Assembly: GCA_023376005.1 (NCBI GenBank)
Contig: CM042181.1
Span: 24,118,808-24,182,807 of the forward strand
DNA: 64,000 nucleotides
Origin: Doryteuthis pealeii
Lineage: Eukaryota > Mollusca > Cephalopoda > Myopsida > Loliginidae
Direction: 5' to 3'
Shown here: positions 46,477 to 59,099 of the stretch, in pieces
How the letters are laid out: every line of letters begins with the position of its first letter
How positions within the stretch are numbered: the first letter of the stretch is position 1
The notes under the pieces: model-generated
What the model saw: the letters and a program-made list of their open reading frames with translations, nothing else
What the model was told of the DNA's origin: nothing
Database searches by the model: none
Program-made: the position numbers and the translations under genes

Positions 46477-49400
46477 TCTCCCCTTCCTCCCCATCTCCCA
46501 TTGCGCAAGCGTATTGGCCTTTGAGGAGAATTAGTTCCTTTCGGCCAGGCTGATTAGAGGAGCAATCTTGACAATGCCCGGGGTATTTTCCGGGTCGGCC
46601 TTGGTTTGGGGTCGGAGTGACATTGGGGAGGCTAGGTCCCTAATGTTGAGGTGTGGGGTGGTTAGAGTTGGAGCCAATTGGGATCAAGCATAGCAACTAG
46701 GCAATGGTGTGGTTTGGGTTTTGTGATCAGCTTTTTCAGGAAGCGTCGGTTTTCTGAGTGTGATCCTACCTGATCGTCCACTCGGAGCCGGTATTGCCGA
46801 TGTGGGAGAACTTCATGACGGTGCCTGTAGTAGTCCACGCGGTTTGATGGGTTTTGGATGGCTACCTTTGTCACCATTCTGTAGCGGGTCAAGACTGTGT
46901 GTGTACCTATTGTATCTTTCCGACAGCAGGACATTCCGTTTGACGAAAAACTCTCCTCACGACGTTGTGCTGCGGCTTCCATTCAGAATGTGTTTGTAGA
47001 GGATAGGTCTCATGGTAATGAATCCCGGAGTCGGCGGTGGAGCAGCAACTGCGCCTGGGGAAAGGCCGATGCCTTGAATGGGAGTAATTGCGGTATTGGA
47101 GGATTGCTTGGGCAACACTATCCGTTGTCTAGTGAACCCTGAGGCCTGTGTTGCCATGGATTATCCTTTTGGCAGTTTTGACAGCGAGTTCCGCTCGCCA
47201 TTGGATTGAGGGTATGCTACTGATGATTTTTCTATGTTTTCTTGACTTGAACTTGGAGAAACTGCTGAAATTGCTCAGAATTAAAAGGAGGGCCACCATC
47301 ACTACTCAGCTCTTCAGGAGTACCATATAGTGTGGAGAGTTTTTCCTACAAATAGATATTAATCTTTTTAGTGTGGCATGACCAGGTTTTTAGGTGATAT
47401 AAAAAGATGATCCAGCCCGTGAGTCCCGGTCCTGCGGCAAACAGGTATGCAATATGCCCAACGTAAATATATCCATTACTATTTGTTGGAGGGCCAATCT
47501 GGAGTTGTTGTTAAAGTGATTGGCTCGAAGGGTTGGGATGGGGCGATTAACTGGGTGCAACACCCGACAATTATTCCTGAATTGCGTATGGATGCGTTCA
47601 TACCAGGCCAATAAACTGAATCATTTGCACGAAGCTTTCATGCCCTCCTACACCCTGGTGAGCTGAATGTAGGCAATGTAGCACTTTCCCTTGTAGGGTC
47701 TAGTACGATAATTCTTTCGTCCATCAGTGCTAAGCCTCTGTCCGTGGTGAGTCTGGTGACGTACCTTCCAGAAATGGCGATTCCCTGTTTCGACCTGAGA
47801 ACGTATAGAAGGAAAAATCCTTGTTCAAATCGCCCTTAAAAGTGATGTGTAATGCTGATAATTAATGGCCAGATGCACGAATATGGTCAAGTGAATATGA
47901 ATTGTTGCTATCCCTACATTCGTCATTGCCTGAACGGGTCATTGATTCCATTAAGTCATCTATGGTCGTCAGAGAGGTGTTGTCCTGGTTAGAAGGTTTT
48001 GTGTTGAGAATAAAGTAGTAAGGGGCTTTCCCTACTATGGCAAACTGGGTTGCGGGAATATGGCAAATCAGAAACCCTTGGCCACTTGCCGGGGCAGTGC
48101 TGAATGGTAAGAAAATATCTTAGGGAACCTCTCCTTCAGTTTTTAAATATGCGTGGGTTGTGAATCTTACTAAGGTCCTATCACCAATATACCCTGTTAA
48201 AGGCTGGTGGTCTTGTGGACCACTATACATTAGGGCATCCATGATAAACACATGCGGCATTTGTTTAAATGACCAGGCGATTTGCAGCCTGCTTCGCCCT
48301 CAATGGGTGCCATATCGGCGCTCTGCTTTCAGTGCAGAATCTGCTACTGCAAAATTGATGCGCCAGCCTCTGTGCAACAAACTGGGAGCCCCTCTCCTTG
48401 TGGCATGTGCAGTGGGTTTTTGGAGCATAAAAAAACCCATACCTTCTTTGCTCCAGTTCTGGGGCAAGGCAGGTTGTGCGATTGGATGTAAAGTTGTAAC
48501 TCCCCTTCTTTACCAAGTCAACGAATTAACCTCCTTGATTTGCGGAACGCGTTCTCGAGATCTTGGTTCCACGTAAAAGTGTTGAATTTTTGTTTGACCA
48601 AGTCTGAAAAGGAGCCATTATAGGGCTTAGGGAGTATGCTCATGCCACTTGATTAACCACCCAAACCCATGACCTTGCGTCGGTATGTTTCTTTGGATAG
48701 GGAAAAATTTTTTATTGCATTGAGTAGTTCTTTGGAAGGGGCAAACTCCTGTTGGTGTTATTTGGAGAAACCACCAAATTGACACATCCTGACAAAATTG
48801 GGAATTTTTTCCTTGTTGAGCGTGATCCCTATTTTCTGCACACAGTGCAAATAATCAAAGGTGTGATAAAAAGCAACCTTTCTATATTTCGTCATAGAGT
48901 AGGGTATCATTAACTTACCTTTAACTTTGGCGGGGAACATCTCTGATTAATTTAATCAATATCTGCGTGTATAGGCATCGCCGGAGGCTAATATCTGGGG
49001 CATTCCGCAGATACCATAAACGACCCCACTCAGTGAATGAAGGTAGTGGAAGTGTTGTGATCCTCTAGAGGGATTGAATGATAGCCCATCCATATCATCC
49101 TAAGACGTTTTCTTAGTGGTGGAGTACTTGTAATGCCAATTGGAATGGCGAGCTTGGTGTGGTGTTCTCTCCGCTTTGCATTGGGAGTTCAATACTGGTA
49201 GTCTACCGTTCTTCTAGGCCCCGTCTTTCTTTGCAGTTATTACCCATTTGTGCTGCACCAGAACATCATCCCAAAGGGCCTGTCCTCTTCTCCTTAAATG
49301 ATATGACTTGGGATAGGGTTAATTTTATGTCTTGCTTTGGGGGTTGATCCTTCTTGAGGTGTATGGTGGCTGGGGGCCCAGCCATAGCAGGAAATTTTCC

Positions 49401-51233
49401 GTTTTTGTTGAAAAACCGTCGTGGCGAATTGGTCCTAACAACCATTTGCTTGATTTTTTCTACGTTTTCATTGGTTGGTGGGAATGGAGGAGTTTTTAGG
49501 ATATGGATTTTATGGGCTGGAGTTTTTGGTGTGTTATGGCTGGGAATCCCGTGAATACCGCATTGCATGTTCTTGAATTACTTGTAGGGGCGGGAGCCCC
49601 TGCATAGGTTTAGAAAGAATGCAGGTAAATATACCCACCATCAATGCAGCTGACTACTAAAGTATATCACCTTGTATATTTTTACATATATATAGTGCTT
49701 TTTTGGTAGTCCTCTCCCATTGGAACATGATGGGTAGCCAACCCTTGACCACCAATGAGAAACCCTCCTACTGCACATACTTTTTTTTTTTTTAGAGGGG
49801 ACCTAAATTTTTTCTCCGAGAGTCCAATGTACCGGTAGATTGTTTTCACCCACCGAGGCATATGGGTTTTGCACCCTGGTCGGGTAAGATTTTGAGATTG
49901 GTAGGACAAGCGGCAGGGATATCCTCTGGCTTGGTCCTTGGGTCAGGGCAAGGGGGAAAATTGGGGTTTAATGTGGCTTTCCACTCCCTCGCGGCCGTTG
50001 TGACTGTCCTGGTTTTGTAACTGTCAGTTACTGGATCCGAATATTGGTGCCGCATCAGGGGATCCATAACTGGCTTCTTCATCTTCCCCAGACACTTAAT
50101 AGCACTTTTTCTTCATTCTTTTGATTGGCAGACAATTTGCAAAGTGGTTCCGTTTTCCACAAGCTTTGCATGTTTTTGGACCCCATGCCGCAACACATCC
50201 GTGGCCGGTTACCTATTCCAGCCCACTATTGCGGTAAGCTACCAACAAAACCTCTTGAATGCATTACGTTTTGGGGTTGTTTTTCCACCATGGGTCTCCC
50301 ACGGTTGAGGTAGTGTCCTGAAACGGGCTGAATTTTGGGCCTTATTTCTGTTCGGCGATATGCAGATGGTTCCCGAATCCCCTTGCAACATCTGGGTACC
50401 AGATATCTTTGGTCTCGCATGGCATCTCGAATGCTTTTGCATGAGTTTATATTTTTGTTCCCAAAAGTCCATCAAAGTGAACTGCCCTTAGCCCAATATT
50501 CCGCCTGTAAGTGTTGTCATTAAGCAAATGCCCGAAATGAACTGAAATCCTTTATATATATGTTTGGACAGTCATGATCAACAGTTTGGGGCATATATAG
50601 TTGCAATTTGTGCTCCTGACTGTAGACGAATGCAAAGTAATCCTGGAATGGACTCAATGGTCACTGTGTATTGGATAAAATGAGATTCTGTGCACCATGG
50701 ATTCCGATCTCTTATGTACAAACACTCAAGCAATATCAAGCAGTTTTGCCCTTAGGGTTTGGGTTGAAGAGTCCCAGGGTAAGTAATTGATGATAGAATT
50801 CCTGGACGGTTTTCATCAAGCCACAATTTACAGTTGGAAATGTATAGTCCCTGTTAATGGATTTGGTCATCTTTGTAAATACGTCCCAGTCTATCCTGAA
50901 CTTCCCTGAATTGTTGTTGGGGTCATTTTCCGAAACCTGGAGTTTGAGGAAGTTTTTGCAGTTTGGTGTTATTTTGCATAATTAGCTGGATGAATGGGAG
51001 TGTCCTGGGGGTTCCTTGGCTAGCTTTAGTATAGTGACAATGTTCAACCCATAGTCCTTGAATACCCAGTTCCTTAAGCATTGCACGGTCCAGCAATATG
51101 CAAGCTGGACCATTGCAATCTTCTTCTTAAAAATGTCTGGCAATAGTTTTTGGCAGAGGCAAACAGATATGCCTGCCCTCAATAAACAGCTTTTCCCATC
51201 AGCTAGATCGAATTCCTGTCGTCAGCGCCCAAA
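46477..51233 (-). pseudogene. Gypsy internal region (copy B, inverted, indel-rich)
   Basis: Integrase C-terminus near 46.66-47.0 kb, integrase core near 47.2-47.6, RNase H near 48.1-48.5, RT near 48.6-49.3, protease and zinc knuckle near 49.86-50.2, gag near 50.4-51.23. The TAA, TGA and VND changes of copy A's RT are also here (about 48642, 48905 and 48950). Open frames of at most about 140 codons are fragments or shadows. Confidence 0.8.
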
Positions 51234-51511
51234 TATTGAAGTCAGTCAGTTTAGACAGTCGCAACAATTGGGTTGACTGCCAAGCCCTAACATGAGTTAC
51301 TAGTTCTTCTAATTGTAACCCACCTTAATAATACAGCTTAAATAATCTGCCCACTGTCTGCCAGGAAGAGTCCATTGAAGCTGAGAGGTGTTTGACTGTT
51401 TCTACTGTCCATAGTTAACAAATCTGTAACAGTCATTTCCAGACTGCAGGTTTCAATCCCTGGCTAAAGGGTGAAAGTTAACACCAGAATAACAATTATC
51501 AGTATTCTACA
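51234..51511 (-). repeat. Gypsy 5' LTR (copy B, inverted)
   Basis: The complement of TGTAGAAT ends at 51511 and 'attat' follows (51512-51516), the complement of the 5-bp target duplication 'ataat'. Confidence 0.85.
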
Positions 51512-52169
51512 ATTATGAACCTAATGTTTTCAGGTTTGTATTCTTTCGTGTTGCTTCTTTTGGTGAGTCCAGGTTGGCATGTTTGGGCCTCCGGGTTCTT
51601 CTTCGAGTCCTTGGCATTTCATTTTTCGTATCCCCATTCGGCCTTTTTTTTTTTTTTTGGTCTTTCTTTTCCCATTGTTATTGCTACAAAAGTTTTCCGT
51701 CTCCTTTTCAATTAGTATTCGTCTCTGTTTTAGTGCTTTGGTTTACCGGACTTGTTGGTAGAATTTCATTTTCGTTGTTTTTGAAGGTCCATTATTTTGC
51801 TTATTATTATTATTATTATTATTTTACCTATTAAGTTTGACTATCATCAAATTTTGACTATGATTTCTTTTTCATCGATTTATTGCACTTTATTAAAAAA
51901 AAATTCCATTCAGATTGGTCATCTACGGCAGTAAAGAACAACCGATCTAATATAATAAAAAGATAAAATTCCCGCAAAGTTTGAACTCGTGACCCTTTTG
52001 GCTCGGGAAACCGAGCCTTTAATCCCGCTAGCTTATCTTACTAACTATCTTCAAAAGCCAGTGTCTGCAGAAATTTAAATCAAACCTATAAACCATCCTT
52101 TTTCTGTTTCTCGATCCTTTTACGGTTGTTTTTAATCTCTGGATATAAATGTTTATCAATACCATAATA

Positions 52170-52269
52170 NNNNNNNNNNNNNNNNNNNNNNNNNNNNNNN
52201 NNNNNNNNNNNNNNNNNNNNNNNNNNNNNNNNNNNNNNNNNNNNNNNNNNNNNNNNNNNNNNNNNNNNN
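52170..52269. other. Assembly gap (100 N)
   Basis: Exactly 100 unknown bases, the conventional size for a scaffold join of unknown length. Copy B ends on its left and copy C starts mid-integrase on its right. Confidence 1.
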
Positions 52270-52864
52270 GCATCGGCTATTCCCCAGCGCAGTTGCTGCT
52301 TCCACCACCGACTCCGGGATTCGATCCCATTGAGACCTATCCTCTACCAAAACCACATTCTGAATGGAATAGCCACAGCACAACGTCGTGAGGAGAGTTT
52401 TCGTCAACGGAATGTCCTGCTGTCGGAAAGATACAATAGGTACACACCACGTCCTGACCCGCTACAGAATGGTGACAAAGTAGCCATCCAAAACCCATCA
52501 AACCGCCGGTGGACTACTACAGGCACCGTCATTGAAGTTCTCCCCATCGGCAATACCGGTCCGAGTGACGGATCAGGTAGGATCACACTCAGAACCGACG
52601 CTTCCTGAAAAAGCTGATCACAAAACCCAAACCCACGCATTGCCTAGTGCTATGCTTTGATCCCATTGGCTCCAACTCTAACACCCCACACCTCAACATT
52701 AGGACCTGGCCTCACCCAATGTCACTCCGCCCTAAAACCAAGGCCGACGAAATACCCCGGGCATTGTCAAATTTGCTCCCCTCTAATCAGCCTGGCCGAA
52801 AGGAACTAATTTCTCCTCAAAGGCCAATACGCTTGCGCAATGGAGAGGGGGGAGGAAGGGGAGA
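52270..52864 (+). pseudogene. Gypsy integrase C-terminus, 3' region and polypurine tract (copy C)
   Basis: The open frame 52330-52608 reads RREESFRQRNVLLSERYNR, then NGDKVAIQNPSNRRW and TGTVIEVLP, the basic stretch and small beta-barrel that end many gypsy integrases. It is 5'-truncated by the gap. A GA-rich polypurine tract ends at 52864. Confidence 0.7.
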
Positions 52865-53072
52865 TGTAGAATACTGATAATTGTTATTCTGTGTTACTTT
52901 CACCCTTAGCCAGGATTGAACCTGCAGTCTGGAAATGACTGTTACAGATTGTTAACTATTGGACAGTAGAACAGTCAAACACCTCCTCAGCTTAATGGAC
53001 TCTTCCTGGCAGCAGTGGCAGGAATTATTTAAGCTGTTATAGTGGGTTCATTAGAGAACTAGTAACTTCATG
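52865..53072 (+). repeat. Gypsy 3' LTR, first part (copy C, split by a LINE)
   Basis: LTR bases 1-208, ending in AACTAGTAACTTCATG (53057-53072). The LTR resumes at 59931 after the insertion. Confidence 0.9.
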
Positions 53073-53265
53073 GTTACGAGTAGTGACGATCATGCCAGCA
53101 AGGATCGTGTTTCCTGTTCTTTAAGCTACGACCACAGCAAGTCAGCCAGAAGAAGACGAAGGAAATTACCAAAAAAAGTGCACTCTAGTTGGTCCCTGTT
53201 AAGGGAAAAATTGTTGGCCTCTGTTTAGAGGAAAAGTTGACTCCTGTTAAGGAGAATCGGTTTCG

Positions 53266-55661
53266 ATGGACGCGTCAAACTTCGGGTCTGACGGGTCCGA
53301 TGATCCCACGGCCTTGGTGATCATCGAAGTAGACGGTCAGGAGACAGGACCCATTCAGCCGTATGGACCCATCCATCCGGATGGCACCAAGGGGAGCGCG
53401 GAGGGAGAGCCCGGTCCAGGTAGGACACTCTCCCAAGGGCTGACAGATAGTCACCCTGTGTCGGCGGCCGATACGATGGACGGGGTTACGTCCAGCCACC
53501 AGGGGCAAACCCCGTTCAGTCGGTAGTAGGGGTACGTCCGGCCCACCAGGGGCCAACCCCACTCTACCAGTAGAAGGGGTTACGTCCGGCCACCAGGGGC
53601 CAACCCCAACCACAAAAAGAAGGGTTCGCAGCCACCGTTGGCTGAAACCAGTCCCGACCGTTTCCACAAAACGGTCAACGTGGACGGAGACAAGTCCGGC
53701 CCAGCAGGGGCCAAACCCGTTCAAACCAAGGAAGGAACCAAACCCATGGAAAAGGGACCATTTACCAAACCCTCCCGGGCAGAACCTTCAACATCAAGAC
53801 TACAGAAGGGCGAGGAGGGCCATTTTCATCCCCATTCTCGTTGGGTGAGGATGATTGGCCCAACCTCTTCTCCGATTCTTCATCACCCTTCTGAACCTAA
53901 TGGCTCTGCTACACCCACAAAGACAGCAGCAGCAACATGGAGACACCAACGACCAAACAGACTCCGGGACCACCAGGAAAAGACGTGGATTACAGCAAGT
54001 TCACGGAAGGGAACGTTTTTCTCCCAATCCGGAGATCTGCAAGGAAATAAATCTCAGGGTCCTCTCTCTGGTGTCTACAAATGCCTCAACCAAGGTTGAT
54101 AGGCATAAGGAGAGAGGAATTGATAGACATACTGATTGCTACTAAGACCCCAGCAAAGTATGTCTATCAAAGAGCTTCGCAACCTGGGAGCTGCTGCTGC
54201 CAACCAAGGAAGAGGCGGAGAGGCGAGCAAAACCGACATCGTGTTTAAAAACTACCGACTACAGCCGGAATATCTGGGATGTCGGCAAACAAAGGTGACC
54301 GTGTACGGGGTCCCTCCTCAACTGCCGCAAAAACATCTGGCGGCATTTTTTCGAACATTCGGGAGCCTGGAATCCATGAATCCCCTATTTGGAAAATCGG
54401 GGATCCAGGTCGCCGATTTCGTGTTGAAGCTGACGCTGAACAAAGAGGGATTCTCAGCCATCCCAGACACAATCATCTTTATGGATAATGCAATTTCGGT
54501 TGTGGTCGAGGGAAGAAAGCCTCGATGCCGAACATGTGGAAAGCAGGGCCACATAGCCAGGAACTGTCCGGAGAGGAAAACCCCTTCTACCAACGCCGCT
54601 GACAAACCCCTGGCCGTCAAAGAATCAATGACCATCCAAGAGCCGAAGACACCGAAACCAGCAACAGCGACAGGAGGGGGGTGGTCCATGGTTGTGAAGA
54701 AGGGGATAAAACCCCCTCACGCCACGGTCACTTCTGACTCTCCTGTCCCGGAAAAACACCCGGAAAAACACCGGACCAAAAAGAGGGACAAGACCCTCAA
54801 GATCTCCACAAAAGGAGAAAATGGACACCAGGGAGTCTTCATCCTCCCAGAAAAGGAGAAAAGAACTCCTAACGAAATTAGACCCCCAAAAAAGAAAAAG
54901 TTGAGGAATCCCAGCCCACTACCCCACAAAAAGAAAAAAGAGTTGCAAACACAACAGAAAAAAAAAAAACCCACAAATCCCGTAACCCAATCCCAGCCCC
55001 CTGGAAAAATACGCATACACCACCTTCCTCTCCCAAACCAAAAGCAATGGAGGAGACTGGTGATGGGGATATTTTCCACTTAACAGCCCCCCCAACTTCC
55101 CCACTAAAAACTCACAGACTCACCTCCAGGGGACGCAGACTCGCAGCCCTCTCCAGAAGACGACAAAAGAAGGATCTTTTGTTTCTGGAGGGGGAAAATG
55201 TATGCGAAATTTGGCATGCGCCAGCCAACAAGGACCTGACGCATGTTCAAAGAACTGCGCTCCGCCCTCTGGAGGAGCTAGAAACTGTAGACGGTAAAAG
55301 AACCGACCGACCATTAAACTTTAGGGGTGCACCCCTGGTGACCACCTTTATTCGGGAGGCGGCGGGCCGCGCCACTGGTGTGTGGTCCATGGTGAAAGCG
55401 GCCGAGGTGGCCTTCCCGGATATGAGGATGGCGGATAGGGAGCACCCCTCTCTTGATCATATGAAAACATTTTGCATAGGGAGGGCTCCTATTTATGTCC
55501 ACCCTTGTTTATATAGGGCTCTAAAGGTTTTATATCCCAGGGACGTCGGCGGCATCACCCGTACAAACCGAGTCTCAGTTGAACTCGGCAAAAGCAGTAT
55601 GGGTCTCGCAGTCGGCGAACTGAAATCGTCCGACTTCCAGTCCGTAGTGGACAATGAATAA
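53266..55661 (+). pseudogene. Tx1-like LINE ORF1 (nucleic-acid-binding protein), frameshifted
   Basis: Starts at ATG 53266 after a 5' UTR with repeated 'cctgttaaggg'-type motifs. In-frame TAGs at 53524 and 53527 lie in a ~47-bp tandem repeat (53482-53622), and a frame change near 54100-54170 breaks it again. An open part from about 54169 carries TKVTVYGVPPQLPQKHLAAF (RRM-like fold suspected) and a CCHC knuckle at 54526-54567 (CRTCGKQGHIARNC). A very Lys/Pro-rich linker follows. A last frame change near 55050-55080 leads into a 200-residue C-terminal part (55047-55661) with no family I recognise. Its stop overlaps the ORF2 start in ATGAATAA. ORF1 proteins of this kind bind the element RNA. Confidence 0.65.
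53482..53622 (+). repeat. Three ~47-bp tandem units inside ORF1
   Basis: Units begin at 53482, 53529 and 53576, each with GGGGT(T)ACGTCC and CCACCAGGGGC. A weaker related unit is near 53690. Because 47 is not a multiple of three, unit loss or gain shifts the frame. Confidence 0.85.
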
Positions 55662-58600
55662 GCAAGGTAAGATGACTCTTCTTCTAGCTAGTCTGAACGC
55701 GAGGGGCATGAAGGACGCATCACGCGCTAATTTCGCGGTTGCTGAATTCATTAACCTCGGAGTGGATGTTGCCGCGGTGCTAGAGACACACTTCGAATCG
55801 CACTTGGACGACTATGTGCCGAAGAACTTCTTTGAGGTTTATTCGACATATGGTGGCTCGAGAAGCAGGGGTGTGTCACTGCTAGTGAAACGCAGCTTGG
55901 GCGCGGTGACTGATATTGTCTATGCTGGTGCAGATGGAAGGTTGATCGTGGCCGATGTTGCAGTGAGAAACTACAAGTTTCGTGTGGTCGCGGTTTATGC
56001 GCCCAATATCGCTGCGGAGAGGACCCTCTTTTTTCGGCAGTTGGAGCCGTATATAGTGTGTCCGGAACGGCTAGTTTTAATGGGTGATTGGAACGCGATC
56101 CTTGATCCCAAGATAGACCGGGGGAGGGGAGCTAGTGGGTCGGGGGGGTGAAAGCAGCCTGAGCGACCTAATGGCCGACTTCGATCTGGTCGACAGGTTT
56201 CGCCTGGATCACCCCAGGGTGGAGATGTGGACATGGGCTCGTAGCTCGTCCCCTGGCTCAGATAGATCTTATCTGGACAGGGTGTTAGTTAGAAGAACCA
56301 ACATTGATTTTGTTAGGTGCCCTGTGTTCCACGATTATATGAAGAGTGACCATAAATTGCTTACTGTCACTCTTCAGTTAGGTGATAGGCCTAGGCTGAC
56401 CGCCTACTGGAAGTTCAATACCTCCTTACTGGGGATACGGGACTTCCGGGAGCGGTTGGCATTACTTCTTCAGCGGGCGTTAGTGGGGGCGGTTATCGGG
56501 AATAAGTGGTGGGTACCCTTAAGCGTAGGATTAAGGACTTCTCCATCAAATATTGCCAACGGCTCGTCTTAGATAAGGCATCGAAGGAGAAGGCCATTAG
56601 AGAAAGAGTTTCCCGGGCGGTGGATGGGGGGGATCCCTAGCCATAGATCTAGCTAGACGGGACCTTGAGCGCTTGAGTAGCGAGCGTTATCAGGGATTCA
56701 TAGTTAGAACTAGGCTAAATAGAGTGTCCAACGAAGCGGTGAATCTCGACGCAGAAATGCGTAAGGAAGAGTTGCGAAGGTTCGCTGATCGATATATCAG
56801 CAGTGTTCGAACCCCGGACGGGCACAGCCTTCGGTCGACTCGTGAAATTCGTGAATCCTTTCGGGCTCATTTTCAGGCACGCTTTGCCCGGTTGCCGAAC
56901 CTCCCGGTGCAGGAGTTCCACAGCTATTTAGCCGACTTCCCCGCCTTGAGGAGGCGGAAGCAGCTAGCTGTGAGGGGAGAGTGACGGATTGCGAAGTCCG
57001 TGACGCGTTGAAGCAGGTCGGCCTCAACAAAGCGCCAGGATTGGATGGTTTGCCCTATGAAGTGTACTTGAGGATGTCGCACATTTTTGTCCCTATTCTG
57101 ACGGATGTGTTCAACAATTGGTTCGAGCGGGGAGGGATCCCCGACGCCGTTACCAAAGGTGTGATCACATTACTGAAGAAAGGTGGCAGGAATGTTTGGG
57201 AGGGTTTAGACGATTACAGGCCCATAACTCTACTAAACACAGAGTTAAAGATTTTGGCCCGGGTCCTTGCAAATCGTTTGCAGCTTGTCATTGGGGATCT
57301 GATTGGACCGGAGCAGAACTACGCTGTGAAGACAACCTGCACTTGATTCGCACGATCCTAGAGGGGTTAAAAGACGACGAGAAAGCCGCGCTGATCAATT
57401 TGGATCAGTCCAAGGCATTTGACAGGGTAGACCATCGGTTCTTGGCCACTGTTTTGGAGACTGCCGGATTCAAACCGGAATTCCGCAGATGGATTGGTAT
57501 CCTATATCGATCCCCTACGGCAGTGGTACAGGTGAATGGGAAGCGCTCGTCAGCCTTCTCGATCGAACGATCGGTCCGACAGGGTTGCCCCTTGTCTCCT
57601 CTACTCTATGTCCTCGCTTTGGAGCCCCTGCTCCGTAGGCTTAGGGATGAGTCGGCAAGTCCGGTCCTGCGCGGAATTGTTGTTCCTGGCCCCGTTAGTG
57701 CCACGGTATCCGCGTACGCCGATGACGTCACCGTGTTCGTGTCCAGGGTCGAGGACATAGTTGCGGTGAAAGAGGCGCTTACAAGGTATGAGCTGTTGAC
57801 TGGGGCAAAGATCAATTGTGAAAAGAGCGAAGGGTTGCGGTTGGGAATCTGGAGAGGTGGCGCTCCTCTGCCAGGGCCCTTCAGCTGGAAGGATGGTCCA
57901 ATCAAGATCCTCGGGATTTGGTTTGGGCCAGGCCTTCAGTTAGAGAAGAATTGGTCGGAAGTACAGACAAAGGTGGAAGCACTGGTGCATGTGTGGCTGA
58001 AAAGGAGGTTGTCCTTAAAGGGCAGGGCGGAGGCGTGCGCCACGTACATTTTCCCCCTGATCCTTTACCGATTGTCTGTACTTCCTCTGCCCCCGGCTCG
58101 GTTATTGGCGCTTGAACGGTCCCTATTCTCGCTTTTGTGAAGGGCCGGCCAATGGTCCGTAGGCAGGTTTGTTCCCAGCGACCTTGTAATGGAGGTTTGG
58201 GGATGCCAGACTTGACGGCTCACCGAGCCGCCGAGAGACTGTCATTCTTAAATCGATCTTGGACACGAATTGCTGTGTGGTTGCCGACAATTTGGGCCGC
58301 CTTCCCAAAATTACGGCAGTCCCCTAAGGCTGAGGCCCGCCGTAGGCCCCCTGGAGAAGCGCAGTTTTTTGCTGAATGCCGTCACGCACTTCGCAAGCTC
58401 CCTGTGTCCAGCGACATCTCATGGCCTCGAAGGGCACTATATAGGGCGATAGTGGAGGGCGCCGGTACGGATCCGCTGGTAGAACGGTTCGGCTCGTCGT
58501 TGGGGAGGTCCGCTCCCATTGGAATTGGGCGCCAGGTTCTGCGTTTCTCAACAACTCTGAGTTTTCCTTAACCTGGCGACTCGCTCGAAATGCGTTGCCC

Positions 58601-59099
58601 CTCGCAAGCGTACTCTACAAGGCGAATATGGCAGCAATGCCCTTTTGTGAACGTTGCGACAGTGGGGAAGAAGAAACGGCTGAGCTCCGCCTTCTTTCAC
58701 TGTCCAAAAGTTCGTCCGCTTTGGGGATACGTGAACGAGGTCACTGCTCGCATCGTACCCGATCGGCTGGTCCAACTCGACGTGGGTTACGTCGTAGACA
58801 ATGTCAGTCCTCCGTATTCCGGTGAAAGACGAAAGGTGTTTTTCGCGGAACTAGCCGTGGCTCGAATGGTGATTTGGGTCACACGACTGAGGGAATTGCA
58901 TGAGAGGAGGCTTTTTTCCTGTCGGGATTTGATCATCTTCTTTAAGCATCAGCTTAGAGTGAAGATTAGATGCGACAAAAGGAAGCTTCCTTTCATGACA
59001 TTCTGCAAAAGGTGGGTGCGTGCAGCAAGCTTGTGTGCGAGAGTGGGGGCAGGACTTGAGTCTACCTTTCCAAGCTCCCATGGTCACTACGGCCCGTAA
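55654..59099 (+). pseudogene. Tx1-like LINE ORF2 (endonuclease and reverse transcriptase), frameshifted
   Basis: About 1,150 codons if read through roughly seven frame changes (near 56145, 56520, 56640, 56975, 57335, 58138 and 58560-58700); at least two fall in runs of seven G. Endonuclease motifs: LASLNARGM, ETH, GDWN (56083-56094), SYLDRV (56267-56284), SDHK. Reverse transcriptase: KAPGLDGLPYEVY (57030-57068), DDYRPITLLNTELK (57209-57250), NLDQSKAFDRVDH (57397-57435), VRQGCPLSPLLY (57572-57607), YADD (57715-57726), ILGIWFG. C-terminal CERCD...HAFFHCPKVRPLW (58645-58725) is the CCHC typical of L1-superfamily ORF2. All catalytic residues I can check are present, so the real copy may be intact. 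Confidence 0.8.

Larger units (their letters stand above)
43253..52169 (-). repeat. Copy B: inverted right arm of the palindrome
   Basis: Reverse complement of 34581-43252, slightly longer because of many one-base insertions. No frame survives: the gag, pol and integrase motifs can be recognised only in pieces. It ends at the assembly gap, exactly where copy A's homology begins. Confidence 0.9.

Noticed and set aside
53275..53724. 149-codon minus-strand frame
   Set aside because: Shadow of LINE ORF1; it owes its length to the GC-rich 47-bp repeats.
54318..55104. Several minus-strand frames of 60-123 codons
   Set aside because: Shadows of the Lys/Pro-rich part of ORF1, which read as Phe/Gly-rich on the other strand.
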